From positions 930,001 through 994,000 of the forward strand of contig NZ_CP033169.1 of assembly GCF_003691585.1 (NCBI RefSeq): a stretch of 64,000 bases of DNA, read 5' to 3'. Under the pieces are notes generated by a model. The model saw only the letters and a list, made by a program, of their open reading frames with translations. It was not told the DNA's origin and did not search any database. Position numbers and translations under genes: made by a program. Shown one piece after another: positions 54,266-63,560 of the stretch (its first letter is position 1; every line of letters begins with the position of its first letter). This DNA comes from Biomaibacter acetigenes. GTDB lineage: Bacteria; Bacillota; Thermosediminibacteria; Thermosediminibacterales; Tepidanaerobacteraceae.

Positions 54266-55909
54266 ATGGAAATTATTAAATCACCCACAGGAAAAGAAAT
54301 TACATGTAAGAGTTGGCAGCAGGAGGGGCTTTTGAGGCTCCTCCTCAATTGCCTTGACCCGGATATTGCCAAGGCTCCGGAAGAACTGGTGGCCTATGGC
54401 GGTCGGGGCAAAGTGGCAAGGGATATAGAGTCTTTAAAGGCCATCGTAAATGCTTTGATGAATCTTGAAAACGATGAGACTCTGCTCATTCAATCAGGGA
54501 AACCCGTGGGGGTTTTCAGGACTTTCGAGTATGCCCCCAGGGTCATCATGGCCGGGGCGCTGCTGGTGCCCCACTGGTCTAACTGGGAATATTTCCACAA
54601 GCTGGAAGAAAGGGGTTTGACGGCTTTTGGCCAATCAACCGCCGGTTCCTGGGCATACATCGGAACCCAGGGGATACTGCAGGGCACGTGGGAGACTTTT
54701 GGACAGGTGGCTAAAAGACACTTTGGAGGCACTCTTAAAGGAAAGATGGTGCTAACCTCGGGCCTTGGGGAGATGGGCAGCGCCCAGCCACTGGCCATTA
54801 CCGCCAACGGAGGTGTGGCTATTGTGGCCGATGTAGACAGGGCTATCGTCAAAAAGCGACTGATATCAAGCATGATTGATATTATGGCCGATTCCCTGGG
54901 TGAAGCCCTTGAAATGGCAGGAGAATACATAGCCAAAGGCGAACCCGTATCCATTGGATTGTGCGGCAATGCGGCTGATGTATATGGATATTTTGTAAGC
55001 CATAAAATTACTCCCGATGTGGTAACGGATCAAACACCGGCCCATGATCTGGAAAGCTATATACCATCGGGACTTTCGCCCCGAGAAGCGCACCTACTGG
55101 CGGAGGAAGAACCAGAACGATATGAGAAAATGGTTATGGAAACCATAAGGCGTCATGTAAGGGCCATGGTGGAACTTAAGAACATGGGAGCGGTGGTGTT
55201 CGATTATGGCAACAACCTGAGAGAGCAGGGGCGAAAGGCAGGCATTGAAGATGCTTTTTGTTTTCCGGGATTTGCTTCAGAGTACATCAGGCCGCTCTTT
55301 TGTGAAGGGAGAGGGCCTTTCAGGTGGGTAGCATTGTCGGGAGATCCTGAAGATATTTACAAGACCGATGAGGTAATCCTGTCGCTTTTTAAAGGAGACA
55401 CAAGGCTTCACGACTGGCTGAATTTTGTGGAAAGGAGATTTATGTTCCACGGGCTGCCGGCTCGGGTATGCTGGCTCAATTATAAGGAGAGGTCGGTTTT
55501 CGGAAAGATCATAAATGAGATGGTGACGTCAGGGAAGCTAAAAGCCCCCATAGCCATCACAAGAGACCATATGGATGCGGCGGCGGTGGCCTCACCCTTC
55601 AGGGAAACCGAGGCCATGAAAGACGGTAGCGACGCCATTGCAGACTGGCCGGTACTAAATGCCCTTTTAAACTGCAGCTCCGGGGCTACACTGGTAGGAA
55701 TCTATCAGGGAGGCGGAGTGGGTATTGGATATTCCATCCACTCCGGGGTGACGGTGATAGCCGATGGTACTGAACAGGCGCAAAAAAGACTGGACCATGT
55801 CTTGAAAGCAGATCCCGCTCTTGGCGTCATACGTTATGCCGATGCCGGGTACGAAACTGCAAGAGAAATAATTAAAGATCCAGATTTTCCCGCAAAAGTG
55901 GTAAGTTGA
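54266..55909 (+). CDS. hutU: Urocanate hydratase, classical bacterial form
   Basis: This 547-residue urocanase converts urocanate to imidazolone propionate with tightly bound NAD+ as electrophile. It has SGKPVGVFRTFEYAPRVIM, TSGLGEMGSAQPLA with the NAD-binding loop, DQTPAHD, and the Cys-containing GLPARVCWLNYKER segment. QGGGVGIGYSIHSG is near the end. It is followed immediately by an AraC-type regulator and, further on, by a second longer urocanase. The ATG follows AAAGGAAAGG. Confidence 0.95.
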   Translation: MEIIKSPTGKEITCKSWQQEGLLRLLLNCLDPDIAKAPEELVAYGGRGKVARDIESLKAIVNALMNLENDETLLIQSGKPVGVFRTFEYAPRVIMAGALLVPHWSNWEYFHKLEERGLTAFGQSTAGSWAYIGTQGILQGTWETFGQVAKRHFGGTLKGKMVLTSGLGEMGSAQPLAITANGGVAIVADVDRAIVKKRLISSMIDIMADSLGEALEMAGEYIAKGEPVSIGLCGNAADVYGYFVSHKITPDVVTDQTPAHDLESYIPSGLSPREAHLLAEEEPERYEKMVMETIRRHVRAMVELKNMGAVVFDYGNNLREQGRKAGIEDAFCFPGFASEYIRPLFCEGRGPFRWVALSGDPEDIYKTDEVILSLFKGDTRLHDWLNFVERRFMFHGLPARVCWLNYKERSVFGKIINEMVTSGKLKAPIAITRDHMDAAAVASPFRETEAMKDGSDAIADWPVLNALLNCSSGATLVGIYQGGGVGIGYSIHSGVTVIADGTEQAQKRLDHVLKADPALGVIRYADAGYETAREIIKDPDFPAKVVS

Positions 55910-55919
55910 GGTGAGCGGG

Positions 55920-57143
55920 ATGGACGATTTTATACGAGATTATGCCAGAAAAGGTTTCCTCAGGGACTTACTTTTCAACGATATCACCAGCGTAAAAGAT
56001 ATATGGGAACTGCAAAAAAAATTAAATATAGAACATTTACCCAATACAGTCATGGTGGTAACTATAGACAACTATTATTCGGATACAGTAAACAAGAGTG
56101 AAATCCAAAAGCAAGCAATAAGGATAAGAGTGTACGAATGCTTGAAAAGATTTGCGGAAAAGTTTGATGCACTGGTAGTAAATATGGAAGAGAACTTGCT
56201 TGCAGTATTGTTCTGGATAGAAAAAGATAAGGCATCAGAAGTTGAATACAGCATGAACACAGGTGCTTGTTTGAAAGAACAGGTGGAAAAGGAGACCGGG
56301 ATATCTGTTTCAATAGGTATAGGTCGGCGGTATAAAGACATACTGGACCTGCACATATCATACAAAGAAGCCCTTTCAGCCTGCCATCATAAATTCTTCC
56401 TGGGCAAAAGCCAGGTGATCCATATCGACAATGCGCTCCCCTTTTCAGAAGATCTGGGACTTTATTCCGTGGAAGTGGAATCCCAGCTCTCAGTGCGGGT
56501 GCTGGCCTGCGATGAGGAAGGAGCCTATAACATACTCCGGGAGTTGATGGGAGACACCCTGCAGCAAAAGGCTATAAATCCTTTAACAATGAAGACCCGG
56601 CTCATAGAGATTATAACCACTCTAATGAGGGTATCGGTGGAGGCCGGGGCCGACCAGGAAAATCTTGCGGTGTTGAGCGGCAAATGCGTGGAAGGAATTT
56701 TAAAGAGTGATACAATGACAGCCCTTCAAAGTTTGATGCAACAAGCCATAAAGGGTATCATTCAGGAAGTCTACCAGGGCCGCAAGCGCATGAACCTCGA
56801 AGTCTTTGAAAAGGCTTTAAATTATATCCGAGATAATTTCAACAGGCCCATTACCCTGGAGGAAGTGTCTGACCATGTCCATATAAGCCCTTATTACTTT
56901 AGCCACGGTTTCAAAAACTTTACCGGCATGAACTTTATTGACTATGTTACAAAGCTTCGCATAGATGAAGCCAAAAAGCTGCTTCTTACCACTGACATGA
57001 ACGTAGGAGATATAGGAAAGCAGGTGGGATATTATGACCCCAACTATTTCGGCAGGGTTTTTAAGAACTTGGTGGGAATGCCCCCCAGCAAATTCAAGGT
57101 GAGCAAAAAAGTCCGCCTGGATAGAATATTTTCCGAAGGTTAA
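55920..57143 (+). CDS. AraC-family regulator with degenerate GGDEF-like N-domain
   Basis: This 407-residue regulator has a C-terminal AraC/XylS DNA-binding domain (about 305-395) with two helix-turn-helices, NRPITLEEVSDHVHISPYYF and MNVGDIGKQVGYYDPNYFGR. The N-terminal half has an ISVSIGIGRRYKDILDLHISYKEAL-type segment resembling the degenerate GGDEF/PucR-like sensing region of YesN-type proteins. Located between two urocanase genes, it probably activates the hut operon in response to urocanate or histidine. ATG 55920 follows GAGGTGA; a GTG at 55911 is an alternative. Confidence 0.82.
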   Translation: MDDFIRDYARKGFLRDLLFNDITSVKDIWELQKKLNIEHLPNTVMVVTIDNYYSDTVNKSEIQKQAIRIRVYECLKRFAEKFDALVVNMEENLLAVLFWIEKDKASEVEYSMNTGACLKEQVEKETGISVSIGIGRRYKDILDLHISYKEALSACHHKFFLGKSQVIHIDNALPFSEDLGLYSVEVESQLSVRVLACDEEGAYNILRELMGDTLQQKAINPLTMKTRLIEIITTLMRVSVEAGADQENLAVLSGKCVEGILKSDTMTALQSLMQQAIKGIIQEVYQGRKRMNLEVFEKALNYIRDNFNRPITLEEVSDHVHISPYYFSHGFKNFTGMNFIDYVTKLRIDEAKKLLLTTDMNVGDIGKQVGYYDPNYFGRVFKNLVGMPPSKFKVSKKVRLDRIFSEG

Positions 57144-57221
57144 ATTAATTTTAATATAGAATATGATGGTAGAAAACAGATTATTTTTGTTTGAAATATA
57201 TTAAGGGGAGGGAGTTTTTGG

Positions 57222-59258
57222 ATGTTAAGCAATTTTGACATATCAAAGGCTATGACGGTAAAACTGGACGATGAGTTGCCGGAAATGCCGGATTTTGTGG
57301 AAGGGATAAGGAGGGCGCCGGCCAGAGATTTCCGCTTAACAAAAGAGCAGACAAAAATTGCCTTAAAAAATGCACTCCGCTATGTGCCGGAGAAATATCA
57401 TGAAAAACTTGCTCCGGAGTTTTTAAACGAGCTTTTGACCCGGGGAAGGATCTATGCTTACAGGTTCAGGCCCGAAGGCAGGATCTACGGGAAACCTGTA
57501 GACGAATATAAAGGCAAATGCCTTGCGGGCAAGGCTTTTCAGGTCATGATAGACAATAACCTTGATTTTGAGGTGGCCTTATACCCCTATGAACTGGTGA
57601 CATACGGGGAAACGGGCAGCGTGTGCCAGAACTGGATGCAGTATAGATTGATAAAGAAATATCTTGAAGTCCTTACCGAAGATCAGACCCTTGTCATCGA
57701 GTCGGGCCATCCCGTAGGACTTTTCCCTTCAAAGCCCGATGCCCCAAGGGTAATTATCACCAATGCCCTTATGGTGGGCATGTTCGATAACCAGGATGAC
57801 TGGGAAATAGCTGAAGAAATGGGTGTGGCCAACTACGGGCAGATGACGGCAGGAGGTTGGATGTACATTGGTCCCCAGGGCATTGTCCACGGCACCTTCA
57901 ACACCCTCTTAAACGCCGGAAGGTTGAAGCTGGGTATACCCCATGATAAGGACTTGAGAGGCCACCTGTTTGTGTCTTCAGGCCTGGGTGGCATGAGCGG
58001 TGCCCAGGCTAAAGCTGTGGAAATAGCCGGGGGTGTGGGCATCATAGCCGAGGTGGATTACTCACGGATTAAGACCCGCAAGATGCAGGGATGGGTGAGC
58101 AAGGTATCCTCCGATTTTGAAGAGGTATTCAGGATTGCCCATGAGTATTTACAGAAAAAAGAACCTATTTCCATAGCGTATTATGGAAATATTGTAGACC
58201 TTCTTGAATATTTCGTCAAAAACAACATAAAAGTTGATCTGCTGTCAGACCAGACTTCCTGCCATGTGCCCTATGACGGCGGCTACTGTCCTCAGGGGCT
58301 CACCTTTGCAGAGAGGACTAGAATGCTCGCCGAAGACAGGGAAAAATTCCGGGAGCTTGTGAATAAGAGTTTGAGGCATCACTTTGAATTGATTAAGATA
58401 TTGGTGGACAGGGGCACTTATTTCTTCGATTACGGAAATTCCTTCATGAAGGCTGTGTTTGATGCAGGTGTTAAGGAAATTTCCAAAAACGGTGTGGATG
58501 AAAAAGACGGGTTCATATTTCCTTCCTATGTAGAGGATATAATGGGACCGGAACTCTTTGATTACGGTTATGGGCCTTTCAGATGGGTCTGCCTGAGCGG
58601 AAAGCATGAGGACCTCATAAAGACCGATAAAGCAGCTATGGAATGCATCGATCCCAGCAGGCGGGGCCAGGACCGCGACAATTATATCTGGATCCGCGAT
58701 GCCGAAAAGAACAACCTGGTGGTGGGAACCCAGGCCAGGATTCTATACCAGGACGCCGAGGGAAGGGTGAAGATAGCTCTTAAGTTCAATGAAATGGTGA
58801 GAAATGGTGAAATCGGACCGGTAATGCTGGGAAGAGACCACCATGATGTGAGCGGTGCCGATTCACCCTTCCGGGAAACCGCAAATATCAAGGATGGAAG
58901 CAATGTCATGGCAGATATGGCCACCCAGTGCTTTGCAGGCAATGCCGCCAGGGGCATGACCCTTGTGACCCTGCACAATGGGGGCGGTGTGGGTATAGGT
59001 AAGGCTATCAACGGCGGTTTCGGACTGTTGCTGGATGGAAGCCAGAAAACCGACAATATCATAAAATCTGCCCTGCTCTGGGATGTCATGGGCGGTGTGG
59101 CCCGGAGGTCCTGGGCAAGGAATCCGCATTCTATAGAGACCGCTGTGGAATTCAATAAAAACTATCGTGGCCTCGGCCATATAACAATTCCTTATATTCC
59201 CGACCAAAAGCTTATTGATGAAGTTGTGGAAAAGGGGTTAGGAGAATCGAGCAAGTAG
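57222..59258 (+). CDS. Long-type urocanate hydratase (UROC1-like)
   Basis: This 678-residue protein of the urocanase superfamily is about 130 residues longer than hutU here. Shared motifs are IESGHPVGLFPSKPDAPRV, SSGLGGMSGAQAKA, DQTSCH and NGGGVGIGKAINGG. The segment aligned with GLPARVCW of the short form reads GTQARILYQDAEG and lacks the Cys. The length is that of the animal-like and some anaerobe urocanases. It may be a second urocanate hydratase, or act on a modified urocanate. The ATG follows AGGGGAGGG. Confidence 0.85.
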   Translation: MLSNFDISKAMTVKLDDELPEMPDFVEGIRRAPARDFRLTKEQTKIALKNALRYVPEKYHEKLAPEFLNELLTRGRIYAYRFRPEGRIYGKPVDEYKGKCLAGKAFQVMIDNNLDFEVALYPYELVTYGETGSVCQNWMQYRLIKKYLEVLTEDQTLVIESGHPVGLFPSKPDAPRVIITNALMVGMFDNQDDWEIAEEMGVANYGQMTAGGWMYIGPQGIVHGTFNTLLNAGRLKLGIPHDKDLRGHLFVSSGLGGMSGAQAKAVEIAGGVGIIAEVDYSRIKTRKMQGWVSKVSSDFEEVFRIAHEYLQKKEPISIAYYGNIVDLLEYFVKNNIKVDLLSDQTSCHVPYDGGYCPQGLTFAERTRMLAEDREKFRELVNKSLRHHFELIKILVDRGTYFFDYGNSFMKAVFDAGVKEISKNGVDEKDGFIFPSYVEDIMGPELFDYGYGPFRWVCLSGKHEDLIKTDKAAMECIDPSRRGQDRDNYIWIRDAEKNNLVVGTQARILYQDAEGRVKIALKFNEMVRNGEIGPVMLGRDHHDVSGADSPFRETANIKDGSNVMADMATQCFAGNAARGMTLVTLHNGGGVGIGKAINGGFGLLLDGSQKTDNIIKSALLWDVMGGVARRSWARNPHSIETAVEFNKNYRGLGHITIPYIPDQKLIDEVVEKGLGESSK

Positions 59259-59264
59259 TTTCTA

Positions 59265-59290
59265 CCCGGCGGGCACCGCCACCCGCCGGG
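59265..59290 (+). promoter_or_regulatory. G+C-rich hairpin after the long urocanase gene
   Basis: A 9-bp stem CCCGGCGGG/CCCGCCGGG (59265-59273 with 59282-59290) and an 8-nt loop. Only a weak T-run follows, so it is more likely an attenuator or mRNA stabiliser inside the operon. Confidence 0.6.
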
Positions 59291-59332
59291 ATTACTTTAA
59301 TACAATAAAATGCTTTAACTGGAGGAATGAAA

Positions 59333-60229
59333 ATGAGTTCAATTATAGAATGTATCCCAAACTTTAGCGAAGGCAGAAGGCCTGAAGTTATTGAAGCTAT
59401 CGCCGAAGCCATAAAATCGGTGGATGATATTCAGCTTTTGAATTATTCTTCTGACCAGAGCCACAACCGCAGCGTTTTTACATTCATAGGGGCTCCGGAA
59501 TCCGTTAAAGAGGCGGCTTTTAAAGGAGCCAAAAAGGCCGCGGAACTCATAGATATGACAAAACACAGGGGGGAACATCCCCGCATGGGTGCCGTGGATG
59601 TAATACCTTTCGTGCCTGTTAAAAATATTACGATGCAAGAGTGTGTAAATCTGACAAAGGAACTGGGCGAAAGGATTGCCCGGGAGCTTTCCATTCCTGT
59701 GTTTTTGTATGAAGAATCGGCCACCAGGCCCGAGCGCAGGAACCTGGCGGATATAAGGCGCGGGGAATTCGAGGGGATGGCCGAGAAAATAAAAGACCCC
59801 GCATGGGCACCGGATTTTGGAAAAGCCGAGATTCATCCTACTGCCGGTGTTGTTGCCGTTGGTGCCCGCATGCCTTTGATAGCGTACAATGTAAATTTAA
59901 GCACATCGGACATAAATATTGCCAGGAACATAGCCAAAATTATCCGGGAAAGCAGCGGAGGCCTTAAATGTGTAAAGGCCATAGGAGTAATGCTGGAAGA
60001 CAGGAACCTGGCGCAGGTCTCTATAAACATGACCAACTATGAGAAGACTTCACTTTACAGAGTTTTTGAGCTAATTCGCACAGAAGCCAGGAGATACGGT
60101 GTCCACATTGTGGGCAGTGAAATCGTGGGGCTCACCCCCATGAATGCATTGATAGATGTGGCAAAATTCTACCTGCAGCTGGAAGGGTTCGATGATAAAA
60201 AGCAGGTGCTGGAAAATTATTTGTTGTAA
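59333..60229 (+). CDS. ftcD: Glutamate formimidoyltransferase
   Basis: This 298-residue enzyme transfers the formimino group of N-formiminoglutamate to tetrahydrofolate, leaving glutamate. ECIPNFSEGRRPEVI opens the protein, and the active-site region GEHPRMGAVDVIPFVP with its catalytic His is intact. It is the stand-alone transferase form; the cyclodeaminase is a separate gene at 63561. No hutG hydrolase is seen. ATG 59333 follows GGAGG; ATG 59327 is too close to the site. Confidence 0.93.
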   Translation: MSSIIECIPNFSEGRRPEVIEAIAEAIKSVDDIQLLNYSSDQSHNRSVFTFIGAPESVKEAAFKGAKKAAELIDMTKHRGEHPRMGAVDVIPFVPVKNITMQECVNLTKELGERIARELSIPVFLYEESATRPERRNLADIRRGEFEGMAEKIKDPAWAPDFGKAEIHPTAGVVAVGARMPLIAYNVNLSTSDINIARNIAKIIRESSGGLKCVKAIGVMLEDRNLAQVSINMTNYEKTSLYRVFELIRTEARRYGVHIVGSEIVGLTPMNALIDVAKFYLQLEGFDDKKQVLENYLL

Positions 60230-60253
60230 AATTTCAATATTGAGGTGAATAGC

Positions 60254-61534
60254 ATGAATAATTTTCCTGACCTGATAGTAAAAAATATTGGTCTGCTGGC
60301 CACGCCTGAGGGAAAATGTGCGAAGAAAGGCAAAGAGCAGGGCAAAATAAAGCTTATAGAAGATGCTTTCATTGCTGTCCAGGGGGATACCATAACTGGT
60401 GTGGGGACCGAAGAGCAGCTAAAGGCTCTTGAAAAGCAGAGAAATTTTTGCTATAAAACCCAAATCGTCGATGCTGGTGGCAGTCTTGTGACACCTGGCC
60501 TGGTGGACCCGCACACTCACCTTATCTTTTCTGGATGGCGGCAAAAGGAGCTTTCCCTCAAACTCAAAGGTATGAGCTATCTTGAGATCCTAAAGATGGG
60601 CGGGGGGATCTTAAATACCGTAAAAAATACCCGCAGGGCAAGTTTAGAAGACCTGATACAAAATGGCAGGACTGCCCTGGACAGGATGATGACCCATGGC
60701 ACTACCACCTGCGAGGTAAAGAGCGGGTATGGGCTGAATGTGGAAGACGAAATAAAATCACTGGAAGCTATCCGGGAGTTAAATAAGATTCATCCGATGG
60801 AGTTGGTGCCCACTTTTCTGGGCGCCCATGCTGTGCCGGAAGAATATAAAGGAAAAACAGGGGAGTATGTAGAATTAATAAATAAACAAATGATACCGAG
60901 AGTGGCCGGCGAGCATCTTGCAGAGTTTTGCGACGTTTTCTGTGAGCAAGGGGTATTCAGCGTGGATGAATCTCGAAAGATTCTGGAGTGCGGCAAAAAT
61001 CACGGCCTAATCCCGAAGGTCCATGCCGATGAAATGACTTCACTGGGGGGAGCAAACCTTGCGGCAGAAGTGGGAGCCATTTCCGCCGACCACCTGATCC
61101 ACGCCGGCGATGAGGGGCTTTGCGCCATGGCGGAAAAGAGTGTAGTAGCGGTACTTTTGCCGGGGACATCGCTCTTTTTAAACGAATCTTTTGCCCGGGC
61201 AAGGACCATGATAGAAATGGGAATCCCGGTAGCACTGGCCACCGATTTTAATCCCGGTTCATGCCCTACCGAATCCCTTCAGCTTGTGATGAATCTTGCG
61301 TGCATGAAATACAGGATGATACCGGAAGAGGTTCTCACTGCGGTGACCCTCAATGCCGCATCGGCCATAAACATGGCTTCTACCATCGGTAGCATCGAGC
61401 CGGGCAAACAGGCGGATATTGTGATATGGAATGCCCCGGACCTGGACTTTATCATCTACCACTTTGGGGTTAACCTGGTAAAAACAGTGATTAAAAAAGG
61501 AAAATTTACGGTCAACGACGGACAGGTAATATAA
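60254..61534 (+). CDS. hutI: Imidazolonepropionase
   Basis: This 426-residue amidohydrolase opens imidazolone propionate to N-formiminoglutamate. The metal-binding DPHTHLIFSGWRQKE follows a beta-sandwich start, HADEMTSLGGA and SADHLIHAG contribute later metal ligands, and ATDFNPGSCPTESL has the final Asp. Order and length match HutI. ATG 60254 follows TGAGGTG, 25 nt after ftcD. It completes the route from histidine to formiminoglutamate. Confidence 0.95.
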   Translation: MNNFPDLIVKNIGLLATPEGKCAKKGKEQGKIKLIEDAFIAVQGDTITGVGTEEQLKALEKQRNFCYKTQIVDAGGSLVTPGLVDPHTHLIFSGWRQKELSLKLKGMSYLEILKMGGGILNTVKNTRRASLEDLIQNGRTALDRMMTHGTTTCEVKSGYGLNVEDEIKSLEAIRELNKIHPMELVPTFLGAHAVPEEYKGKTGEYVELINKQMIPRVAGEHLAEFCDVFCEQGVFSVDESRKILECGKNHGLIPKVHADEMTSLGGANLAAEVGAISADHLIHAGDEGLCAMAEKSVVAVLLPGTSLFLNESFARARTMIEMGIPVALATDFNPGSCPTESLQLVMNLACMKYRMIPEEVLTAVTLNAASAINMASTIGSIEPGKQADIVIWNAPDLDFIIYHFGVNLVKTVIKKGKFTVNDGQVI

Positions 61535-61573
61535 CACAATATTTATTTTACATGAACGTAAGGAGGTTATTCC

Positions 61574-63246
61574 GTGAAGACTGATATTGAAATTGCCCAG
61601 GAAGCCAAACTCGAACCTATAAAAAAGATTGCCGAATCCATCGGCCTTTCGGAGGAAGAGATTTTCTTCTACGGTAAGTATAAGGCAAAGGTGGACCACA
61701 GGATATTGAAGAAATTACAGGGCAAGAAGGAGGGAAAGTTGATCCTTGTTACCGCCATCACCCCTACACCGGCCGGTGAGGGCAAGACAACAACAACGGT
61801 AGGCCTGGGGGATGCTCTGAAAAAACTTGGCAAGAAAGTCGTGATAGCGCTCAGGGAACCGGCCCTTGGCCCTGTCTTCGGAATAAAGGGCGGTGCAGCC
61901 GGAGGCGGATATGCCCAGGTGGTACCGATGGAGGATATAAATTTGCATTTTACAGGGGATTTTCATGCTATAGGAGCTGCCAACAACCTATTGGCGGCCA
62001 TGCTGGACAACCACATTTACCAGGGGAATACTTTAAATATCGATCCCAGAAAGATTACCTGGCGGCGCTGCATGGATATGAATGACCGGCAGCTCCGATT
62101 TATCGTGGATGGCCTGGGAGGAAAAGCCAACGGGGTTCCCAGGGAGGATGGGTTTGATATAACAGTAGCTTCGGAAGTCATGGCGGCTTTTTGCCTGGCC
62201 AAAAGCTTGCCGGATTTAAAGGAGCGCCTATCAAAAATAATTGTGGCCTATACATATGATGGTAAACCCGTGACGGCAGGGGATTTAAAGGCTGAAGGGG
62301 CTATGGCCGTTCTGCTGAAAGAAGCCATAAACCCAAACCTTGTTCAAACCCTTGAACATACTCCCGCTTTCATCCATGGCGGACCTTTTGCCAACATAGC
62401 CCACGGCTGCAACAGCCTGATTGCCACGAAACTGGCACTGAGTCTGGCGGATTATGTAGTGACTGAGGCAGGATTCGGTGCGGACCTGGGTGCCGAAAAA
62501 TTCGTAGATATAAAGTGCCGTCTGGGAGGATTAAAGCCTGATGCTGCTGTCCTGGTGGCAAGCGTAAGAGCGCTGAAACACCACGGAGGGGTAGCAAAAC
62601 AGGAGCTTTCAAAGAAAATCTACAGGCCCTTGAAAAAGGAATACCGAATATGATAAAACATATTGAAAATATCAGCAAGCAGTATGGTCTTCAGGTGGCG
62701 GTGGCCATAAACCGCTTCCCCACCGATACCGAAGATGAGCTCAATATGGTCTTCGATGGATGCAAGGCTATGAATGTACCTGCAGCCGTCTCCGAAGTCT
62801 TTACAAAAGGCTCCGAAGGTGGCCTGGATCTGGCTGAACAAGTATTAAAATTGATTGAAAAAGGGCAAAATGAATTTAAATTCGTATATCCCCTCGATAT
62901 GAACTTAAAAGACAAAATTGAAACCATAGCCAGAAATGTCTACGGAGCCGAAGGCGTGGATTTTACCCGGGAAGCGGAAAAGGAGATAGAAAATCTGGAA
63001 GCTCTGGGTTACAGCCATTTACCCATCTGTATGGCAAAAACCCAGTATTCCCTGTCCGATGACCCCAAGCTTCTTGGAAAACCCGAGGGATTCAGGATTA
63101 CCGTAAGGCAGATAAAGGTTTTCGCAGGAGCAGGATTTGTGATAGCCCTAACGGGTGCCATCATGACCATGCCGGGCCTACCCAAAGTTCCTGCAGCCGA
63201 AAAGATAGATGTCGATGAAGATGGAAGGATTACGGGTCTATTCTAG
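61574..63246 (+). CDS. fhs: Formate-tetrahydrofolate ligase with one apparent -1 frameshift
   Basis: This ATP-dependent enzyme interconverts formate plus THF and 10-formyl-THF. The first part (61574-62653) has Walker [17 protein letters not shown] and [14 protein letters not shown]. The second (62650-63246) has [12 protein letters not shown]-like [13 protein letters not shown] and ends GRITGLF. The frame is lost at A5G2, 62633-62639. One added base gives [14 protein letters not shown] and a full protein of about 557 residues. The loss of this central enzyme within an intact operon is unlikely, so a sequence error is favoured. In this operon it could run in reverse, making ATP from formyl-THF. 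The GTG start follows AGGAGG. Confidence 0.88.
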
Positions 63247-63262
63247 GATAAAGATTAAATGG

Positions 63263-63531
63263 TTGATTTCGGTGTAGAAACCAAGTCCGCTGTCGGAGAT
63301 GGCCGAAAAGCACCGAAAAGCTGTGCCGTCGCCGCTCTTGAGTTTAGAACAACACCCACCTTCGGTGGGGCCCCGGTGGAGGCAGCGGGCACGGACGCCC
63401 GCTGGCCGGCAGCAAGGTACACGCCGAATTGCCGGCGAGCCTCCACGAAGTGCAGAACTAAACTCTAGAGCGGCAGAGAGCTGCGGTGCCGGGCCATCTC
63501 CGGCAGAAGTGACTGTTTACACCCAAATCAA
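63263..63531 (+). ncRNA. Large multi-branched structured RNA (class not certain)
   Basis: A nested set of complementary arms spans the fhs-cyclodeaminase gap. The outer stem is 63263-63276 with 63518-63531 (one mismatch). Next comes a 14-bp stem, 63291-63304 with 63492-63505, then a 6-bp stem, 63310-63315 with 63484-63489. A 17-nt pair with one T-T mismatch follows, 63331-63347 with 63458-63474. Inside lie a CCCACC/GGTGGG hairpin (63355-63369) and a GTGGAGGC/GCCTCCAC stem (63376-63383 with 63439-63446). The latter encloses two hairpins, 63384-63403 and 63405-63436. The block is much richer in G+C than its flanks. No ORF within it looks real. It could be a HEARO/omega-RNA-like transposon RNA or another large ncRNA; orientation is assumed. 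Confidence 0.7.
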
Positions 63532-63560
63532 TAGTTTAAAAAATACAGAAGGAGGCTTTT

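Noticed and set aside
62600-62660. Programmed ribosomal frameshifting in fhs
   Set aside because: The run is A5G without the full A-AAA-AAG heptamer, and five similar shifts elsewhere in the window point to base-calling error; kept only as an alternative.
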